Source of the DNA: Stenopsyche tienmushanensis
Taxonomy: Eukaryota > Arthropoda > Insecta > Trichoptera > Stenopsychidae
Length of the DNA: 64,000 nucleotides
Assembly: GCA_008973525.1 (NCBI GenBank)
Contig: WACJ01000114.1
Location: 682,001-746,000 of the forward strand
Direction: 5' to 3'
In this document: positions 59,703-64,000 of the stretch, one piece after another
How positions within the stretch are numbered: position 1 is the first letter of the stretch
How the letters are laid out: every line of letters starts with the position of its first letter
The notes under the pieces: model-generated
The model's input: the letters and a program-made list of their open reading frames with translations, nothing else
Told to the model about the DNA's origin: nothing
The model's database searches: none
Position numbers and translations under genes: made by a program

Positions 59703-62700
59703 TTATTTGATATCGCACAGCAAAGCAACTCCTCTCAATGTCCAATGCCTTGGATTGTTATCGGTTTCGAAATCAATCGAACCGACATATTTAAGATCAG
59801 TTCTCTGCGGTTTTCTATAAATTGGACATTCATATAATTTTGGATCTTTTCCAGCAGTTGTGTTGATTGCATATATGTAAATCACTGGCATTTGTTCATA
59901 TAGTACTTTTGGCTTGGACTCGATTAATTTACCGCTCCGTCTGTCTAAAGATGCACCTGCGAAAGATTTTCTGTATTAAATTTTGCAAATTAAAATCATT
60001 ATTTGAAGTAGCTTTTTAAAATGTTAATAAATCAAAGTATTTGGATTGAAACTCAAACATGAAACTATATTTGACCAATGACTAGTGAATTTTGAGTTGT
60101 AAATATTAGTACTCGCTAAAACTTTATAATGTTTATATAATTCTTATTACTAATAAGAATTATATTAATATTTATAAAAAATAATCAAACCTTCTAAAAA
60201 TAGGCCAGAGACGTATACACCCTCAGGTGGTCCTTCGTGTAGATCTTCTTTATTATGACGAGTAATCAAATTTTGTAACACAACAGAGTCCAACGCCCAT
60301 CCTTTATGTGCTCTAGTTACTTCCTTAAAATATTACATATATGTTTTTTAAAAGTTAATGCATTGTTTGTATGCTTATTTAATATTATGTTTAGCAACCT
60401 GTCTCATTGCTGTCAAGAACCCTTGAGGATTGAAAAATCCTGTCATCCAAAATACATGAGGTCTTCCATGATTAATCCATTGCCTAAATTGCGCATCTCT
60501 TTCCAATAATTCTGTATACCAAAATCCGAGTGTTGCTGACTCCCATGATACCTAATAATATATATAGTATGAGTTTAAACTATGCAAATTAAATACAGTA
60601 GAACCTCGATTATCCGGATTGTTCAAAATAAAACAAACATTTTAATGATATGGATTTAATTATATATATAAAATTAAATGGAGATTCCGCCTTCAAAGCA
60701 AGTTCGGGCTGGACTGAAAAATTTAAAGAATGACATGGTATCAGGGAACTTGAAATTCATGAGGAAAAGCTTTCTTAGAAAAACGATACGACGGCTACTG
60801 CTTGTCCTTAGAAAATCAAGGAACTCCAGATCCTTTAAAAATACCAAAAGTCTTCCAATTTAATATGAGCATTCAGAAAAAGCCTGGATGATATTTGATA
60901 TTGAGTTTGTCCCACCCATCTATAGAAAGTTTAAAACAGATCGATAAAATATTTATGGTAAAATTTCCTCCACCAAATGGCACGTCGGTAATACAACTGT
61001 TGAATCAGGGTGTAATAAAAGCATTCAAACGTTTATATAGAAATCAGATGCTTCGACAATTTATTGCTAGCTTCCATAAGAAAATAAATTTAAAAGATTG
61101 TTGATAGTAACAATAATGCAGTGATTAGTAAGTTCCAGTAACGCGGTAGAACTTGATATAAGAGACATTGCAGAAGCAATAGCACAAATTTCTATATGTG
61201 CTGAATGCGACGAAGAAGATGTAACCGATTGGCTAAATTGCGATGCAAACGATTTTGGATTCCAAATTTTGAATGATGAGGAAATAATTAAGGAAATATC
61301 TGCCTCAGAAGAACAAGGTCGAGAAGACGAAGAAGAGATTTGTGAGGGAGGAGATATTGGTCCTATACATTCTGAAGCATTTTTGTGTTTAGATGTCGCC
61401 ATGAAATGGCTTGAGAATCAAGAAGAGTGTAATTCAGGAAAACTTATATAAATCGAATATTCGCAATTTATTATATGCCTATGTGTATATAAATCCAGAT
61501 AAAATTATTTATACTTTCCCTGTCAATTATGATTATTTTCGATTATCCGGATTTTCGTTATCCGGACTACTTTCATCTTCAATTAGTCCGGATAATCGAA
61601 GTTCTACTGTACTCTATTTAATTATGAGATCTATCTATCAAAATATACGCATATATCTCATATTTAATTACTTTTTTCCATTTTTCAGGAATCCTAGCAT
61701 CGTACATTGCATCGAGAGATTCTCGGAGACCTTGGCTCATTACAATAGTGCCATCGATTGCTAATTTCAAATCACAGAGTGTGGATAAAACAGTTGAATT
61801 AACCAGCTGTATCCTATCTATTTCTTGCCTGAAACATGAAATCAATCTCATACATTGAAATAAGCATACAAATGACAATTGGAGAAGCACAATGTGTTAA
61901 AATAAGAAGAACCACCTTAAAAATATGTTCATCGGAAGGAAAGCTCCCATTCTTTGGAGCGATTCTCTCACTTCATATCCAACATACTGAGGAGGCAATT
62001 TATCTAACATATCTTCGGCTAATCTGTAAACAATACTTTCTCTAGTTTCACCACCCTGACTTCCTCCTTCTTTTGGTTGCACACTGAGTATTGTATCCAA
62101 AATACCTTTTGCGGTATTTATTTGATAAGTTATATCAGCGTTGCTGTGGAGTCCAAACACTTCTGGCGTGTCAGTTAACGGCAACATATTAATATAATCA
62201 ACATATCCATGAAGGTTTCTCGTGATGGGAACTTTGTATCCTTTGTAAAATTCAAATCCAGGCCTGAGAAGTACATCACAGAACCAAACGTGTGTGAATG
62301 TTGTCAAAAGTCGCTTGTCAAAATCGTCAGTGACCCTTCCTCCGTACTGAACCTCACCCAACATATAACAGACGGTTGGCCACGATATTCCTTTCTTAGG
62401 TTCCATTTCATCCAGGTGGTTTTGTACAAATTGAACACTTGCAGCAAAATCAGCTTGGTTAAATTCATATGGCACATTCCATCCTAGAGGACCAAATTTT
62501 CTTCTCTCCTGTAAAACGGTGTGCAAGAAAGCCACAGCGTATAAAAGAGGCGGCCACTGATTTTGTGCTGAATAATCTAGAGTGTCTTGCGTTATATTCT
62601 GATAAGTCCTTTTCATGCTGGCTCTTATGCCTTGTGGTGGTTCATTGGTAAATTTAATAGCCATTTGTAATAGACCTATTGGGAAATCTGTGTGAACTTC

Positions 62701-64000
62701 TGTTGTCATCCAAAGACGGAACGAATCATCAACTTGCTCGGCTTCTACTAATGCATCCATAGCCTCAGTGGAAAATGGCAACGACAAGTGAATATTCTGC
62801 AAGAGGACCCATCCACCGGAGCTCATTGAATCAGAAATCATTTGCCTGGCTACTATTTCTTGTCCTTGCCCCATGGAAACAGATTTTAATGCTAAAAATA
62901 TTTATTTTTATTAAAAAAATATTTGCATGCAAGACTAAAAATATTATTCAAATTATAAATATTTTTTATACTAACGAATTTCTTTGGCTTTGGCTAGAGC
63001 TCCAATTTGAGCAGATGGATCAGAACCGATTGATAGAATACATACCAAAGGAGTTCTAGGTTCTGATTCTCCCCACGTAGCTTCAAGATCTAATATACAA
63101 CCTTCTCCATATTCGGCTCCGAGAGATTCTAAATTTCAAAATATACATAAATATAGTTATATATATATATATATTATACCCTAGCGAATTCTCGAATTCG
63201 CTAGGGTAAGTTACATGTGAACGGGGAAACAACCTTAGTTGCTATTATTTGAGATATACTTGAGCGTCACTTAGTACTTCATTCTATTCTTAGCGCGAAT
63301 TTCAACAAGATTTTACCTTTAAGCAAAGTTAAATTATTATCTGTCCAATATTTCGTTCATGTTGGTTTGCCCATGTTTACGAAGTACATTTAATTTATAT
63401 GTTACCTGCTACATATCTTCTAGCTTGTGAGAGCGTTCTATCGGGACTCCAAGATCTTATTAATAAAAGTTTCCTGAAAACATCTAGACTTTTTTGATAA
63501 CCGCTTGGTATATCTTCTTCTTCGGGTCGTTCTTTTTCATACCAAACTCTCCATTCTTTTTCACTAGCCTCTATCTATTTTTTAATAATAAAAGTTTTTA
63601 GTTAGTAAAAATAAAAATATTATATTCTAATAAATGGAATGCATGCTTATGCTTACTCGTGACAGAACATCGTTAAACGTGTCGAGCTTACTTATTTCCA
63701 CAAGATTTAGCCACGTAATATCTAATATCCATCTGAACGGTTTGGGAGCTACTGCGTTTAGATCCAAGGATGCACCTCCTTTTATAAATGCCATAAATTC
63801 ATCGTGTGAAATGTGTCCTTTTTGGCAGTCAATTTTCATCGCCAACATAAGAGTAAAGAGGGCCTTGTGTCTTTCGTAAAGACTTCTCAAAGTGAATGTC
63901 CAAACTTCCTTGGTCAGATATTTTAGTATAATTTCAATCCTTTCTTCCGTTATGGGACTTTTCGTCGACTTTGTGATGGAGTTGTCGAAAATTGTTAAAA
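59703..64000 (-). CDS. Axonemal outer-arm dynein heavy chain, C-terminal 778 aa (DNAH5/DNAH8 type, partial)
   Basis: Exons in transcript order are 63657-64000 (open at the window edge), 63406-63574, 62976-63128, 61916-62891, 61672-61828, 60399-60551, 60191-60323 and 59703-59956. All are GT-AG with matching phases. The first two cover the segment between AAA5 and AAA6 ([20 protein letters not shown]). The next two hold the D6/AAA6 core ([33 protein letters not shown]) and the AAA lid ([35 protein letters not shown]). The rest is the C-terminal domain, ending [14 protein letters not shown]. That ending, with LRQEID and MYDARIP, matches the DNAH5/DNAH8 (outer-arm gamma-like) class as I know it. 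The protein is a microtubule motor of cilia, sensory neurons or sperm tails. Most introns are 75-90 bp; one carries a Tigger element. The remaining roughly 80% of the protein lies beyond 64000. No frameshift or stop is seen. Confidence 0.95.
60596..61609 (+). mobile_element. Tigger/pogo element in a dynein intron
   Basis: Inverted ends CAGTAGAACCTCGATTATCC and its partner are flanked by TA on both sides (60594-60595 and 61610-61611). Inside, the plus strand keeps Tigger pieces: [12 protein letters not shown] (60680), [20 protein letters not shown] (60970-61040) and an acidic C-terminal block with [20 protein letters not shown] (61215-61290). Internal deletion and stops make it defective. It accounts for nearly all of the 1120 bp intron. 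Confidence 0.92.
63129..63405. repeat. Dynein intron with (TA)n and a repeat A end
   Basis: A (TA)n run at about 63157-63176 is followed by a palindrome (CCCTAGCGAATTCTCG and its partner, 63179-63206). Then comes TTACATGTGAACGGGGA, which matches the outer end of repeat A copy 2 (46975-46995). Confidence 0.65.

Overview
The window is animal nuclear DNA, most likely from an insect. It is AT-rich and holds spliced genes with GT-AG introns of about 70 bp to 9.6 kb, and the space between exons is packed with decayed arthropod-type transposons: hAT, mariner, Tigger/pogo, Mutator-like, piggyBac-like and an R1-like LINE. I cannot name the order or species from sequence alone.

Three host genes can be rebuilt exon by exon. 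(1) Minus strand, 11195-30021: an eight-exon gene for a 394-residue, four-pass membrane protein with a Thr/Pro-rich extracellular loop and an Asn/Gln-rich tail; I do not recognise the family. (2) Plus strand, 41280-52105: a five-exon gene for a 179-residue ARL5-type small GTPase of the trans-Golgi. (3) Minus strand, 59703-64000 and beyond: the last eight exons (778 residues) of an outer-arm axonemal dynein heavy chain of the DNAH5/DNAH8 type. Genes 1 and 2 are divergent across about 11 kb; genes 2 and 3 are convergent across about 7.6 kb. They belong to unrelated processes (surface membrane, Golgi traffic, ciliary or sperm motility) and nothing suggests that they work together.

Region by region. 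1-11 kb: repeats downstream of gene 1, including a hAT element that carries a nested R1-like LINE, a second hAT, a second LINE, and mariner, Mutator and hAT relics. 11-30 kb: gene 1, with a three-level nest of transposons in its last intron and several elements in its 9.6 kb first intron. 30-41 kb: intergenic, with two inverted copies of one hAT family, a 140 bp inverted-repeat pair and a Harbinger-like MITE. 41-52 kb: ARL5, with mariner, Tigger/piggyBac and Mutator relics and an unidentified antisense reading frame in its introns. 52-59.7 kb: hAT, Mutator and an unassigned DNA transposon. 59.7-64 kb: the dynein gene, with a Tigger element in one intron.

I found no operon-like system, CRISPR array, tRNA or rRNA gene, and no convincing new biological system. 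The most informative material is transposon archaeology: several insertions have visible target-site duplications, and two have a matching unoccupied or homologous target elsewhere in the window. There are also dispersed repeats, an unclassified DNA transposon and an unidentified GC-richer reading frame that merit a database check.
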